Positions 18,391-26,500 of a stretch of 64,000 nt of DNA are shown here, one piece after another; the stretch's first letter is position 1, and every line of letters begins with the position of its first letter. Origin of the DNA: Fusibacter paucivorans (GTDB taxonomy: Bacteria > Bacillota > Clostridia > Peptostreptococcales > Acidaminobacteraceae); contig NZ_JAHBCL010000019.1 of NCBI RefSeq assembly GCF_018390735.1, forward strand, positions 1-64,000, in the 5' to 3' direction. The translations under genes and the position numbers were made by a program. Under the pieces are notes generated by a model. It did not search any database. It was given only the letters and a program-made list of their open reading frames with translations, and was not told the DNA's origin.

Positions 18391-18477
18391 TGGTGCCGAA
18401 GGCGGGGGTCGAACCCGCACGAGTGTTACCTCTCCGGATTTTGAGTCCGGCGCGTCTGCCAATTCCACCACTTCGGC
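18391..18477 (-). tRNA. tRNA-Leu (anticodon CAA)
   Basis: On the minus strand the acceptor stem GCCGAAG pairs with CTTCGGC and is followed by ACCA, so CCA is encoded. The anticodon loop CTCAAAA sits on a CCGGA/TCCGG stem and gives CAA, reading UUG. There is a long variable arm (GAGAGGTAACACTC region), as expected for a class II tRNA, and a normal T-arm GCGGGTTCGACCCCCGC. The length is 87 nt with CCA. Confidence 0.96.
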
Positions 18478-18490
18478 AAGGAACGTTTCT

Positions 18491-18519
18491 ATATTAACAT
18501 AAGCACCTCTACTTGGCAA
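18491..18519 (-). promoter_or_regulatory. Sigma-A promoter of tRNA-Leu
   Basis: On the minus strand TTGCCA (18519-18514) and TAATAT (18496-18491) are 17 bp apart, about 14 nt from the mature tRNA 5' end. Confidence 0.7.
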
Positions 18520-18535
18520 GATACTTTTTCTAAAA

Positions 18536-18714
18536 TCATGCCGCTTTCGAAAAAGATGTAATAATCAGAAAATGGCGACAGTTTAGGGTTTCATAATCGT
18601 AAACGTCACCATTATTCACAAGATGCATTATAACGGGTGCGAGTTCTGCCCTCGGCACCAATTGCCGATTGTACATCTTCATTTCTACGATCACATTTTC
18701 TTTAGCTCATCCAT
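18536..18714 (-). pseudogene. Possible frameshifted small gene between tRNA and CRISPR array
   Basis: Downstream of the array on the minus strand, an ATG at 18714 with GAGGTCACT before it opens MDELKKM and stops after seven codons. A second frame opens at a GTG (18694) overlapping that end and runs 52 codons to 18536. It contains EMKMYNRQLVPRAELAPVI and NNGDVYDYETLNC, which look protein-like. One frameshift would join the two. I do not recognise the family, and it could also be non-coding. About 44 nt remain unexplained between this and the first repeat. Confidence 0.3.
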
Positions 18715-18758
18715 AGTGACCTCAAATAAATAAGATATTGGACAGACTACACAGAAAA

Positions 18759-19710
18759 GTTTCATTCCCTGCACGGCAGGGTGTAATCAAGAATAAATGT
18801 AAAAATGTGGAGGAATTAATATTTAGTTTCATTCCCTGCACGGCAGGGTGTAATCATTTAGGAACTCAAGGACAAACTGAAAAGGTAGTATGTTTCATTC
18901 CCTGCACGGCAGGGTGTAATCTTTGTATGGCGCTCGTATCTTTCCGGTGAACAGAAGTTTCATTCCCTGCACGGCAGGGTGTAATCTAAGCAAAATGTCA
19001 AAAATAGAACTCACAGAAGCGAGTTTCATTCCCTGCACGGCAGGGTGTAATCGGTATCTCGCACATGATCTTAAATCCAAAACTAGCAGTTTCATTCCCT
19101 GCACGGCAGGGTGTAATCTTGGTGAGTTTGGCAAGTTTAAGCAATATTCGTGTAGTTTCATTCCCTGCACGGCAGGGTGTAATCGTTTGTGCTCGTATCT
19201 TTTAGGCTTCAAGAGTTTTACGTTTCATTCCCTGCACGGCAGGGTGTAATCAGGAATGATAAATATACTGATAAAAAATCACAATAGTTTCATTCCCTGC
19301 ACGGCAGGGTGTAATCTGCTATTATAGCATTAAGCACTTCATAAAAGGTTAAAGTTTCATTCCCTGCACGGCAGGGTGTAATCATTAATGCTAAAAGCAA
19401 GTTAACCAAAGAAATGCAAGTTTCATTCCCTGCACGGCAGGGTGTAATCGCGGACAAAGTGCCGAGCCGATCCGTGGCGTGTCAGTTTCATTCCCTGCAC
19501 GGCAGGGTGTAATCGGAGACACTGGGCGAAGGTATCAAAGCGGCAGTAAGTTTCATTCCCTGCACGGCAGGGTGTAATCATAGAGCAGTACCTACTCCTA
19601 TACGGTTGGTACTTGTTTCATTCCCTGCACGGCAGGGTGTAATCTATTGAAATTTATAGAGTTATATTAATTGATGGAAAGTTTCATTCCCTGCACGGCA
19701 GGGTGTAATC
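18759..19710 (-). CRISPR. Type VI CRISPR array, 15 identical repeats and 14 spacers
   Basis: Fifteen 30-nt repeats start at 18759, 18826, 18892, 18957, 19023, 19089, 19155, 19222, 19287, 19354, 19420, 19485, 19550, 19615 and 19681. All look identical, and spacers are 35-37 nt. Read on the minus strand, the same strand as the effector, each repeat starts GATTACA. A 6-bp hairpin CCCTGC-CGT-GCAGGG follows, and the repeat ends AATGAAAC. A 5' repeat hairpin with a purine-rich AAAC end next to the spacer is the Cas13a/d crRNA layout. The leader side is at 19711, towards the effector gene. No terminal repeat is degenerate, so the array looks active or recently formed. Confidence 0.97.
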
Positions 19711-19888
19711 CCCGGGCGCTACAGCCCAGTCATTTCAATGGCTTAAAAGCCAGTTTCTGTCGATCTGCCATTATTGTACCACTTTTTTAATGCTTTATAA
19801 ATACGTTGTTGAAATTTCAACGTTTTCGCGTCTGTCGATCCCCCGGTCATTTTACAGTGAGAGGGATCGACAGAAAATTGAATATGGC
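19711..19888 (-). promoter_or_regulatory. CRISPR leader with promoter and repeated motif
   Basis: Between the effector stop codon and the first repeat on the minus strand there is a TACAAT box (19778-19773) with a weak TTTATA -35 (19801-19796) 17 bp upstream. It would start transcription about 55 nt before the array. The motif GATCGACAG occurs at 19765-19757 and at 19840-19832. An inverted copy (CTGTCGATC, minus strand) lies at 19873-19865, so the outer pair forms an 11-bp stem (19832-19842 with 19863-19873). A perfect 14-bp palindrome GTTGAAATTTCAAC lies at 19808-19821. Confidence 0.6.
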
Positions 19889-22800
19889 TTACCGCATTTT
19901 AAAGACTGATTTCTCATTTAGATTTACTGGAAACGCAACGCTTCCTAAAACGATAAAATGTGTCCATCCGCATTTATCGGCACAGGCTTTAACTTCCTCT
20001 TGTGTTACATCAAGTGTATACGGCAATGGCTTATGCATTATTCGAATACCCTCTCCTTTGAACTCATCCAGCAGGCTAGCATCGTACTTTTTAATCTTAT
20101 GAGGAATCTGCTCAATCCAAGGGTTTTGCAGTAAACCATTTTGATCAAAGTACAATTGAACCACTTGCTTTAAATCCGTATCTGGATCATCTACTTTCAC
20201 ACCTGCTCTATGCACCAAGGTATAAACATCAATGTTAAAAATATAATAGCGGTCTGTGGCAATCATTTCATATACTTTTTCTTTGATTGCACGATTGAGT
20301 TTAGACAGTAAGGCACCGCGTTCATCTGATTGATCTTTTTTCAGCTCTCTAATGATTGTGTTTATATTTTTCTTTCTTTCTGCAATTGTCATGTCTTTGA
20401 GTTGTAAGGCGGTATCCTTTCCCCTCTTAAACGGGATCCATGCATCTAAAATAATGTCTGGATGCTCATCGATCTCGCCCATTAATGTTTTCTTCAATGC
20501 TTCCTCATCGTCTAAATAACTTGAAAGCTGTTTGAAATCATTGAAGGCAGTGATCACATCACGTTTATCTTCCTCTCGCTTTATTTTATTTTTTTGCTTT
20601 TTAGAGAAGCGATTTTTGATTTCGGTATTATCCTCTACAACTGCTGATTTTTTTAGATAATGAAGCACTTGATCGTATTGCATCAAATAATCATTAATAA
20701 TGAAATCATCTAAATTTTCTTGTTTCAAAGACAATACTTCATAGAGCAGCATTAGATTCTTAACATGCTTTTGTATTGAATCAGCCTCAGTCTTTTCAAA
20801 CCCTAAAAATTTAGAAAACAGAAAAACAGTATCAAAATGTGATATTTTATTTCTCATTTTAATGGCACTATTATAAATTTCATTTTTCTTCTTATTTTTA
20901 TTATTTTTATTTTCATCGTATTCTTTAGTTATATATTCGCGCTCACCTTCCATTTCCACTACTGTTTTCATAAGTTCATTAAAATTCAAATGACCTTTAC
21001 CGACTACTTTCATAGCATCGCCTATGGTTTTTAAAGGACCCTTTCCATCAACATCTTGATTGGCAATTTTTAAAAGTGCCTTTAGTTCAATCATATTGCA
21101 AAGCTGATAGATATTATCGTACACCTTAAGAAATGGGCGAATAATCATGCCATTAAGGTTAAATGTGTTGATAATCTCATTGCTTATTGCACGGTCGTCA
21201 ATGATTTCTTTTAGCACGTATGCTTGAAGTTTTTCAAGTTCATCATTATGGTATGAAAATTGCCAATAATCCTCTAATTTAAAATCAAAGAGGTTATAAT
21301 GCCGCAAATGCTTTTCAATTAACCGCATCTTATGAAAGAATTGATCTTTTGGATTTTCAGGATCATATGCAGTAGACATAAAATCGACATTTTTAAGTTC
21401 ATAATAGTGATGTTTCACAAAGCCCAAAAAATCGCCACGTACTTCTTTTGGCAAGAAAAGCAGGAATAATACATATATCTTTAGGAGCGGTGATTCATCA
21501 AAAATAGATTGCTTGAGTCTTGGAACAGTATCACAAAAGTTAATGAATCTTTGAAGGCGATTGTTTTCAGATGACTGATATGGAACATTTTTTGGTCTTT
21601 TATACAAGCTGGTATCCAAATACGCATTAACCTCTTTGCTGTATGCATTCTCCGATGCACGTGTCCTTTGCCTGCCGATAAAAGAAGGTGTATCCGTATT
21701 AAATTCATCTTTAAATCTTTCATAATTAAGATTATAAGCCTCTTCTAAGTAGCCAAAGGCTACTCTTAACTTATAATACAATCGCCATTTAGCATTTGCC
21801 TTGGTCATCTTTTCCATTTTCTCTTTTTGCTGATTAATTGCATTATTCAATTCAGCGATTTCTAATTTTCGCATCGGCTGATGCATCACTTGCTGTAACT
21901 CTGCAACGCGCTCTTTATGCGCATTATAAAGTGCTTTGTATTTTTTACTGAGATGAATATCCTGAAAATATACTTCGCCATCAGATGTTTCAAGCCATTC
22001 ACGCAAGACTTTTAATTTATGCTCTGCCGATTTTGTATTCTTTTTATTGTTTTTAAGATACTTAATATAATTTTCAGCCTTCCTAATTTGATATTCAAAA
22101 TCATCTTTAATGATCTGCTTAACCTCTATATTCTCAACACCGTCCTGCACGAAATAGCCATTGATGAAGGCATTGAAACCATTTTTATGATCGCAAACTT
22201 GTCGGTAAGTGCGATTCATTTCGATTAACGACTGGTTAGCGCCAAAAAACATTTCTTTGTCGTTTGAGGTTAAATAAGTCGTATCATGGCTTATTTTAAT
22301 GTCATACGATGCATCCAATACATCAAACAGGTCGAGCTCTAAGTTGTTTATATCAAATGTTTTATGCTGCATCAACGCAATGGTATTACCGGTTATCAAA
22401 TCGTCAAAGAGATGGTACTCATAGTGCATCACCCCATGTCTAATGCTTGAAAACACAGCAATGATTTTACGAACATCGTCTTCTGAAATATTGAAACCAT
22501 CTTTATCAATGTACACCGGCAATGCCGCTAATTTTTTATCCCGCTCGATTTCACAGCTTTTGATTGCCACTTCCTTTTGGGCATCATCACGATCGCTTTT
22601 TTTAATTTTTTTTACTTCATTATCATAAACATTATCGGCTGCACTTTTCAAGTTTTCAATATGTTGATGCTGATGTTCAATAAATGGCTCAATGCGGTTA
22701 TTGAATGCTTTGGTTAATCCTTTATATAAAATTTCAATATCTTCTGACGTTAAGTCTTTAGCTTTATTTGCCTTTTTATTTGCCTTATTATTTGCCTTAT

Positions 22801-23647
22801 GTTCGCTATCAACAATTTCCCAGATCTCATCAAGTTCGCGTGTCTTACCACTCTGATACAGTCTTCTCAGCTCAGGCGCATCGTCATTCTCAATACCTAT
22901 AGCATCCAATCTTTTATCGTTAACCATTGTCATAATCATGGCATTAATCATGTTCAAATAATAGGACAGCTGACTGCGATAGGTCATAAAGCGTTTCACT
23001 TTATAAACCATACGGCTGTCAATCTGCGTTCTGTTAAACGTATCATATTCGCTTCGCCTTAAAATGATGCTAATGTTATTTTGAAATGCTTCATTGAGCA
23101 AAACGCGTGATGACAAAGAACTCGCTTTTCGGTTGTTTCGCATCGACTGTGCCCGTTGATGTTTTTTCTTATCTTCCACCGTCACGGTAACTTCTATCTC
23201 CCCGTTATTCGTTCTTCGCCACGTTCCCATAATTTTATATTTTCTATTCGCACGATCGTTTGATTCACTAATCACTTTTGTCACAGTCAAGTAAGGAGTA
23301 TCACCATCAAAGTCATATGTGATTTCAGGCGGCTGATATCGCATGACGCGATCTTCTATTCTATTGGGTGTAATACCGACAACTTCTTGAAATTGGATCA
23401 TACCTGAATCAGCAGTATCAATTGCCAATAGTTTCATTGCATCAATGCGCAGTGTATCAACACCACCCTGTTTCTCATAAAGCACTTTTATTTCTTTAAT
23501 CATTTCATGATCAAAGTTCGAAATGACAATTCTTACAATACTGTTTTTATTTTGCTTTCCGCCATTTTTCTTATCACTGCCGTTATTTTGCTTCGCTGCA
23601 CTATCTTGCATCATCTCATGACACCACCTTTTGAGTATAGTCTCCAT
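19889..23647 (-). CDS. cas13: Cas13-family CRISPR RNA-guided ribonuclease, subtype unclear
   Basis: 1252-residue effector next to a type VI-like array. It has two HEPN nuclease motifs: RHGVMH at residues 403-408 and RNKISH at 932-937, 529 residues apart. A basic low-complexity segment occurs at 21-35 and an Ala-Asn-Lys repeat insert at 284-298. HEPN1 RHGVMH recalls the RHWVVH motif of RfxCas13d, but Cas13d proteins are about 950 residues and end about 100 residues after HEPN2; here about 315 residues follow it. Length is nearer Cas13a. The start is uncertain: the ATG at 23647 has no clear ribosome site, while the ATG at 23614 follows AAAGGTGG. No cas1, cas2 or WYL accessory gene is visible. 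It should process crRNA and cleave target RNA plus bystander RNA. Confidence 0.93.
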   Translation of the reverse strand: METILKRWCHEMMQDSAAKQNNGSDKKNGGKQNKNSIVRIVISNFDHEMIKEIKVLYEKQGGVDTLRIDAMKLLAIDTADSGMIQFQEVVGITPNRIEDRVMRYQPPEITYDFDGDTPYLTVTKVISESNDRANRKYKIMGTWRRTNNGEIEVTVTVEDKKKHQRAQSMRNNRKASSLSSRVLLNEAFQNNISIILRRSEYDTFNRTQIDSRMVYKVKRFMTYRSQLSYYLNMINAMIMTMVNDKRLDAIGIENDDAPELRRLYQSGKTRELDEIWEIVDSEHKANNKANKKANKAKDLTSEDIEILYKGLTKAFNNRIEPFIEHQHQHIENLKSAADNVYDNEVKKIKKSDRDDAQKEVAIKSCEIERDKKLAALPVYIDKDGFNISEDDVRKIIAVFSSIRHGVMHYEYHLFDDLITGNTIALMQHKTFDINNLELDLFDVLDASYDIKISHDTTYLTSNDKEMFFGANQSLIEMNRTYRQVCDHKNGFNAFINGYFVQDGVENIEVKQIIKDDFEYQIRKAENYIKYLKNNKKNTKSAEHKLKVLREWLETSDGEVYFQDIHLSKKYKALYNAHKERVAELQQVMHQPMRKLEIAELNNAINQQKEKMEKMTKANAKWRLYYKLRVAFGYLEEAYNLNYERFKDEFNTDTPSFIGRQRTRASENAYSKEVNAYLDTSLYKRPKNVPYQSSENNRLQRFINFCDTVPRLKQSIFDESPLLKIYVLFLLFLPKEVRGDFLGFVKHHYYELKNVDFMSTAYDPENPKDQFFHKMRLIEKHLRHYNLFDFKLEDYWQFSYHNDELEKLQAYVLKEIIDDRAISNEIINTFNLNGMIIRPFLKVYDNIYQLCNMIELKALLKIANQDVDGKGPLKTIGDAMKVVGKGHLNFNELMKTVVEMEGEREYITKEYDENKNNKNKKKNEIYNSAIKMRNKISHFDTVFLFSKFLGFEKTEADSIQKHVKNLMLLYEVLSLKQENLDDFIINDYLMQYDQVLHYLKKSAVVEDNTEIKNRFSKKQKNKIKREEDKRDVITAFNDFKQLSSYLDDEEALKKTLMGEIDEHPDIILDAWIPFKRGKDTALQLKDMTIAERKKNINTIIRELKKDQSDERGALLSKLNRAIKEKVYEMIATDRYYIFNIDVYTLVHRAGVKVDDPDTDLKQVVQLYFDQNGLLQNPWIEQIPHKIKKYDASLLDEFKGEGIRIMHKPLPYTLDVTQEEVKACADKCGWTHFIVLGSVAFPVNLNEKSVFKMR

Positions 23648-23680
23648 CCACGCGACTCATTGACCGTTCTTATTAACTAT

Positions 23681-23709
23681 ATTATACATTTATGGTTTCT
23701 TACTTACAA
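23681..23709 (-). promoter_or_regulatory. Sigma-A promoter of cas13
   Basis: On the minus strand TTGTAA (23709-23704) and a perfect TATAAT (23686-23681) are 17 bp apart. This places a start site about 27 nt upstream of the first possible cas13 ATG. Confidence 0.75.
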
Positions 23710-23805
23710 TTTTCTTTTCTGTGTATTCGCATAATTTTAGATGTATCACGACTGCTCACGCCACCTTTTCAAATTTTACATTTTAAAAACATTTCCCCAT
23801 TTCAC

Positions 23806-23835
23806 TTGACGAAATTTAGGCCTATATCGTAAACT
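23806..23835 (+). promoter_or_regulatory. Candidate promoter of the ABC-F leader RNA
   Basis: TTGACG (23806-23811) and TAAACT (23830-23835) are 18 bp apart on the plus strand, about 45 nt before the 19-codon leader ORF. It diverges from the cas13 promoter about 100 bp away. Confidence 0.5.
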
Positions 23836-23879
23836 GAAACTGTAACAAAATACACGATGGACTGCAAGAGGTGTCTGAA

Positions 23880-23939
23880 ATGGTTAGAATCCATGAAAAT
23901 TCACCAGCTGCTGGCTGTCCTGCTATGAGCTTCGTTTAA
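23880..23939 (+). CDS. 19-residue leader peptide upstream of an ABC-F gene
   Basis: An ATG with AGAGGTG 6-7 nt upstream opens a 19-codon frame, MVRIHENSPAAGCPAMSFV, closed by TAA at 23937-23939. Its 3' half (23905-23932) is part of a long stem with downstream RNA. It lies between a promoter and intrinsic terminators, some 495 nt before the ABC-F start. This is the layout of translation-coupled attenuators of ribosome-protection genes: a ribosome stalled by an antibiotic on the peptide would change the downstream fold. I do not recognise the peptide as a published leader. Confidence 0.55.
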   Translation: MVRIHENSPAAGCPAMSFV

Positions 23940-24071
23940 GAAAATAAACGAATATCGGTGAGCTTGATCCGGAGCTTATAGCAGTGAGTAGCCGAGCTGA
24001 ATAACAATCAAAGTTTATAAATGAGCGTTTATTCAGCTGGCGATGAAAGCTAATTTTTATCGTCTTTTTGG
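23905..24071 (+). promoter_or_regulatory. Structured attenuator with alternative hairpins
   Basis: CTGCTATGAGCTT (23920-23932) pairs fully, with wobbles, with GAGCTTATAGCAG (23972-23984). The stem extends outward through GGCT/AGCC (23913-23916 with 23990-23993) and CAGCT/AGCTG (23905-23909 with 23995-23999). The same AGCTG also starts a perfect 10-bp alternative stem, AGCTGAATAA (23995-24004) with TTATTCAGCT (24029-24038). An 8-bp hairpin (24041-24048 with 24055-24062) followed by TCTTTTT could be a first terminator. An inner stem CGTTTA/TAAACG (23933-23938 with 23945-23950) caps the first hairpin. Confidence 0.55.
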
Positions 24072-24172
24072 TGTATCCAAAATTCGGCCTCTCCTGTTTC
24101 AGTCATAGTGTTATTTTGATACGCGCAATGCGTCTGTTTTGCATTGCCTAAATCATGATTAGACGTTGGGCT

Positions 24173-24207
24173 CCGTGACGATTTGTCACGGCGTTTTTGT
24201 TTTTTGT
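24173..24207 (+). terminator. Strong intrinsic terminator in the ABC-F leader
   Basis: CCGTGAC (24173-24179) pairs with GTCACGG (24185-24191) around GATTT, followed by CGTTTTTGTTTTTTG. It lies 240 nt before the ABC-F start with no plus-strand gene to end except the leader ORF, so it most likely is an attenuator. Another 7-bp hairpin GCAATGC/GCATTGC lies at 24125-24147. Confidence 0.75.
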
Positions 24208-24434
24208 CATTTTTTCGATGTGTCGTCATTTGCAATTTTCTTGGCATAAAACATCTTTTCCCATTCACCATTCTGATCATTTTATAAAACGAATCATCCT
24301 ATACGAACTGCCTCAATGTGCTGTTTGAGCGCTGTTCTGCGAATATAACCATGACTTTACAGCTCCGTTTCACGCGATTTTTATCAGGAGAGCTTATGTC
24401 CTGCTCACAATCTACTGAACAAACGGAGGAAAAA

Positions 24435-26381
24435 ATGAGTTTACTACAATTTCACAATATTACAAAAGAATATACCAACCGCACCATATTAGACGGTATC
24501 CATTTAAGCATCGAGCGACGTGAACGCGTCGCACTAATCGGCGATAACGGCGCCGGCAAATCAACGCTGCTGAAAATCGCCATGGGGCGTGAAACACCTG
24601 ATTCCGGACGTATCATCCTCTCAAGAGGCATCAAAGTCGGCTATCTTTCACAGAACAGCGATGAATTAATCGGCGGCGAACGCAATGCGCTCTACATTGA
24701 AAAACATCACCAGCTCGAAATGCAGTTGAAAGAACTTGAAAAAAAGATGGCCGATCCCAGCATTTTAGACGACACAGATGCCTATGATCGACTTATGCGC
24801 CAATATGAGCGCGTCCGCCATGCATACGAAGCCATGGATGGCTATACCCTTGAAAGCCTTATTAAAAAAACACTGCTGGGACTGGGGATGAATCCAGAAT
24901 CGCTTCATATTCCACTGGAACAGTTAAGCGGCGGCGAACGCATCCGCGTGGCACTCGCTCGGATACTAATCGAATCCCCCGACCTGCTCATTCTTGATGA
25001 ACCGACCAATCACCTCGACTTGCCGAGTATCGAGTGGTTGGAGGATTACCTGATACGTTTTGCCGGCGGTGTACTCATCGTTTCTCATGATCGCTACTTT
25101 CTCGATCGCGTCACAACGCGTACGGCTGAACTGCAAAACGGCACCTTAAATATCAAGCGCTGCAATTACAGCACATTTATTGAACAGCGCGCTCAAATGC
25201 AGGCCTTTTATCTAAAAGAACAAAAGAACATGAACATCCGCATTCGCGATAAAAAAGAACAAATACAAAACCTGATCAGCAACGGCAAAATCAAGCAGGC
25301 CAAAAGCCGTATGATCGAACTCGATAAGATGCAGTCTGCCCTCTCATCGCATCAAAAGATCAAGCAGCGTGAGAACTTAAGCATTCGAAACGGGCCGCAA
25401 ATTCATATCCAATCACATGGACACATCAGCAAGGAAGTCGCATGGGGCAAGAAAGTCACCAAGTCTTTTGGCACCCGAACACTTTTTCAAGACATCGATT
25501 TTCATATTGCAGGTGGTGAACGCGCGGCAATTATCGGGCCAAATGGCTGCGGCAAGACGACGCTCTTAAAAATGCTCATGCGAGAAGATGACGATTATCA
25601 GGGAGAATTGGTACTTGGCAACTGGATCACCTATGCTTATTTAGGCCAGTCTGTGACTTTCGAAGATGAAGACCGCACTGTAATCGATGAAATCATCCAA
25701 TCAAGTGGTTATGAGAAAAAAGATGCGCTTAAATACATTGCAAGGTTTGAATTCTACGGCGAAATGGTGAACAGTACGCTTAGAGCGTTAAGCGGCGGCG
25801 AACGCGTCCGCGTTTACCTCGCCGAGCTGATGCTGCAAAACCCGCATTGTCTTATTCTGGACGAACCGACGAACCATCTCGATTTGCATTCCAGAGAGGC
25901 AATTGAAAATGCCGTCCTTGCATTTAAAGGCACCGTCATTGCCGTATCGCATGATCGTCACTATCTCAACCGTTGTGTGAATAAGCTCTTAGCCTTTTCA
26001 GTTGATGGCTTTGAAACATTTCAGGGCAATTATGATGCCTATAGAGCCTACAAGAAAAATGGCTTTGATGCTGAAGCGACAGTTGTTGTCACGAACGAAA
26101 CACAGTCGTCATCAAAATCTAATCATCATAGTGCTCAAGTTCATTTGACGGATAAGCGAAATCGAACTATCGAAAAAAAAGAAAAATCAATGGAAACCAT
26201 TGATAAAGAGGCTCTTGAAAATCATATCATGACACTTGAAAAGGAACTCGAAGCACTTTCCATCGACTTGGCAATTAATGAGATGTCTGCTTCTGACCGC
26301 TCGGATGGCTACCGCCGACTTGCCGAACGTCATGCAGCACTCGAAGCGCTTTATTTGACCTATGATTCGATCATTGAATAA
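24435..26381 (+). CDS. ABC-F family ATPase acting on the ribosome
   Basis: 648-residue soluble protein with two ABC domains and no membrane segments. The first has GDNGAGKST, LSGGERIRVALAR and LLILDEPTNHLD. The second has GPNGCGKTT, LSGGERVRVYLAE and CLILDEPTNHLD. The linker between them (about 240-330) is rich in Lys and Gln and helical, as in ABC-F proteins that reach the peptidyl-transferase centre. A charged coiled-coil tail (EKKEKSMETIDKEALENHIM) follows. Size and tail resemble the Uup/YdiF/YfmR-like group more than the compact resistance proteins of about 500 residues. ATG 24435 has GGAGG five nt upstream; an in-frame ATG at 24396 also has an AGGAG site. Its attenuator suggests induction by translation inhibition. 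Confidence 0.92.
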   Translation: MSLLQFHNITKEYTNRTILDGIHLSIERRERVALIGDNGAGKSTLLKIAMGRETPDSGRIILSRGIKVGYLSQNSDELIGGERNALYIEKHHQLEMQLKELEKKMADPSILDDTDAYDRLMRQYERVRHAYEAMDGYTLESLIKKTLLGLGMNPESLHIPLEQLSGGERIRVALARILIESPDLLILDEPTNHLDLPSIEWLEDYLIRFAGGVLIVSHDRYFLDRVTTRTAELQNGTLNIKRCNYSTFIEQRAQMQAFYLKEQKNMNIRIRDKKEQIQNLISNGKIKQAKSRMIELDKMQSALSSHQKIKQRENLSIRNGPQIHIQSHGHISKEVAWGKKVTKSFGTRTLFQDIDFHIAGGERAAIIGPNGCGKTTLLKMLMREDDDYQGELVLGNWITYAYLGQSVTFEDEDRTVIDEIIQSSGYEKKDALKYIARFEFYGEMVNSTLRALSGGERVRVYLAELMLQNPHCLILDEPTNHLDLHSREAIENAVLAFKGTVIAVSHDRHYLNRCVNKLLAFSVDGFETFQGNYDAYRAYKKNGFDAEATVVVTNETQSSSKSNHHSAQVHLTDKRNRTIEKKEKSMETIDKEALENHIMTLEKELEALSIDLAINEMSASDRSDGYRRLAERHAALEALYLTYDSIIE

Positions 26382-26390
26382 TCTGCTGCC

Positions 26391-26434
26391 ATAAAAAGCC
26401 GCCATAACCACTTTAATCTGTGGTTTGGCGGCTT
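26391..26434. terminator. Bidirectional intrinsic terminator
   Basis: AAGCCGCCATAACCAC (26396-26411) pairs with GTGGTTTGGCGGCTT (26420-26434), nearly perfect. On the minus strand it is followed by five T residues, ending the BlaR1-like gene; on the plus strand it lies 15 nt past the ABC-F stop codon. Confidence 0.75.
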
Positions 26435-26500
26435 CTAATATAAAAAAGCTTCATTCGTTAACCCGATAAATAGATATATAAATAATGGATTAGTTGCCGC

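Noticed and set aside
18895-19249. Open frames on both strands across the CRISPR array with a periodic peptide (FIPCTAGCN)
   Set aside because: They are translations of the CRISPR repeats; the period equals repeat plus spacer, and there is no ribosome site.
18789-19680. Most spacers have a stop-free frame on the plus strand (for example ETLGEGIKAAV), suggesting sense-strand targeting
   Set aside because: In 36 nt a stop-free frame among three is expected in most cases by chance, so this is not evidence. Database matches would be needed.
20000-22300. A third RxxxxH pattern (RQVCDH, residues 482-487) in the Cas13 protein
   Set aside because: The pattern is common by chance, and its neighbourhood lacks the hydrophobic helix seen around the other two. 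I count only the motifs at 403 and 932.
24050-24280. 76-codon minus-strand frame in the ABC-F leader
   Set aside because: It lies opposite the attenuator hairpins and terminator, has low-complexity basic sequence and no ribosome site.
18391-24317. CRISPR locus as an island integrated at the tRNA-Leu gene
   Set aside because: The locus lies on the 5' side of the tRNA, whereas integrases normally use the 3' end, and no integrase or flanking direct repeat was seen.
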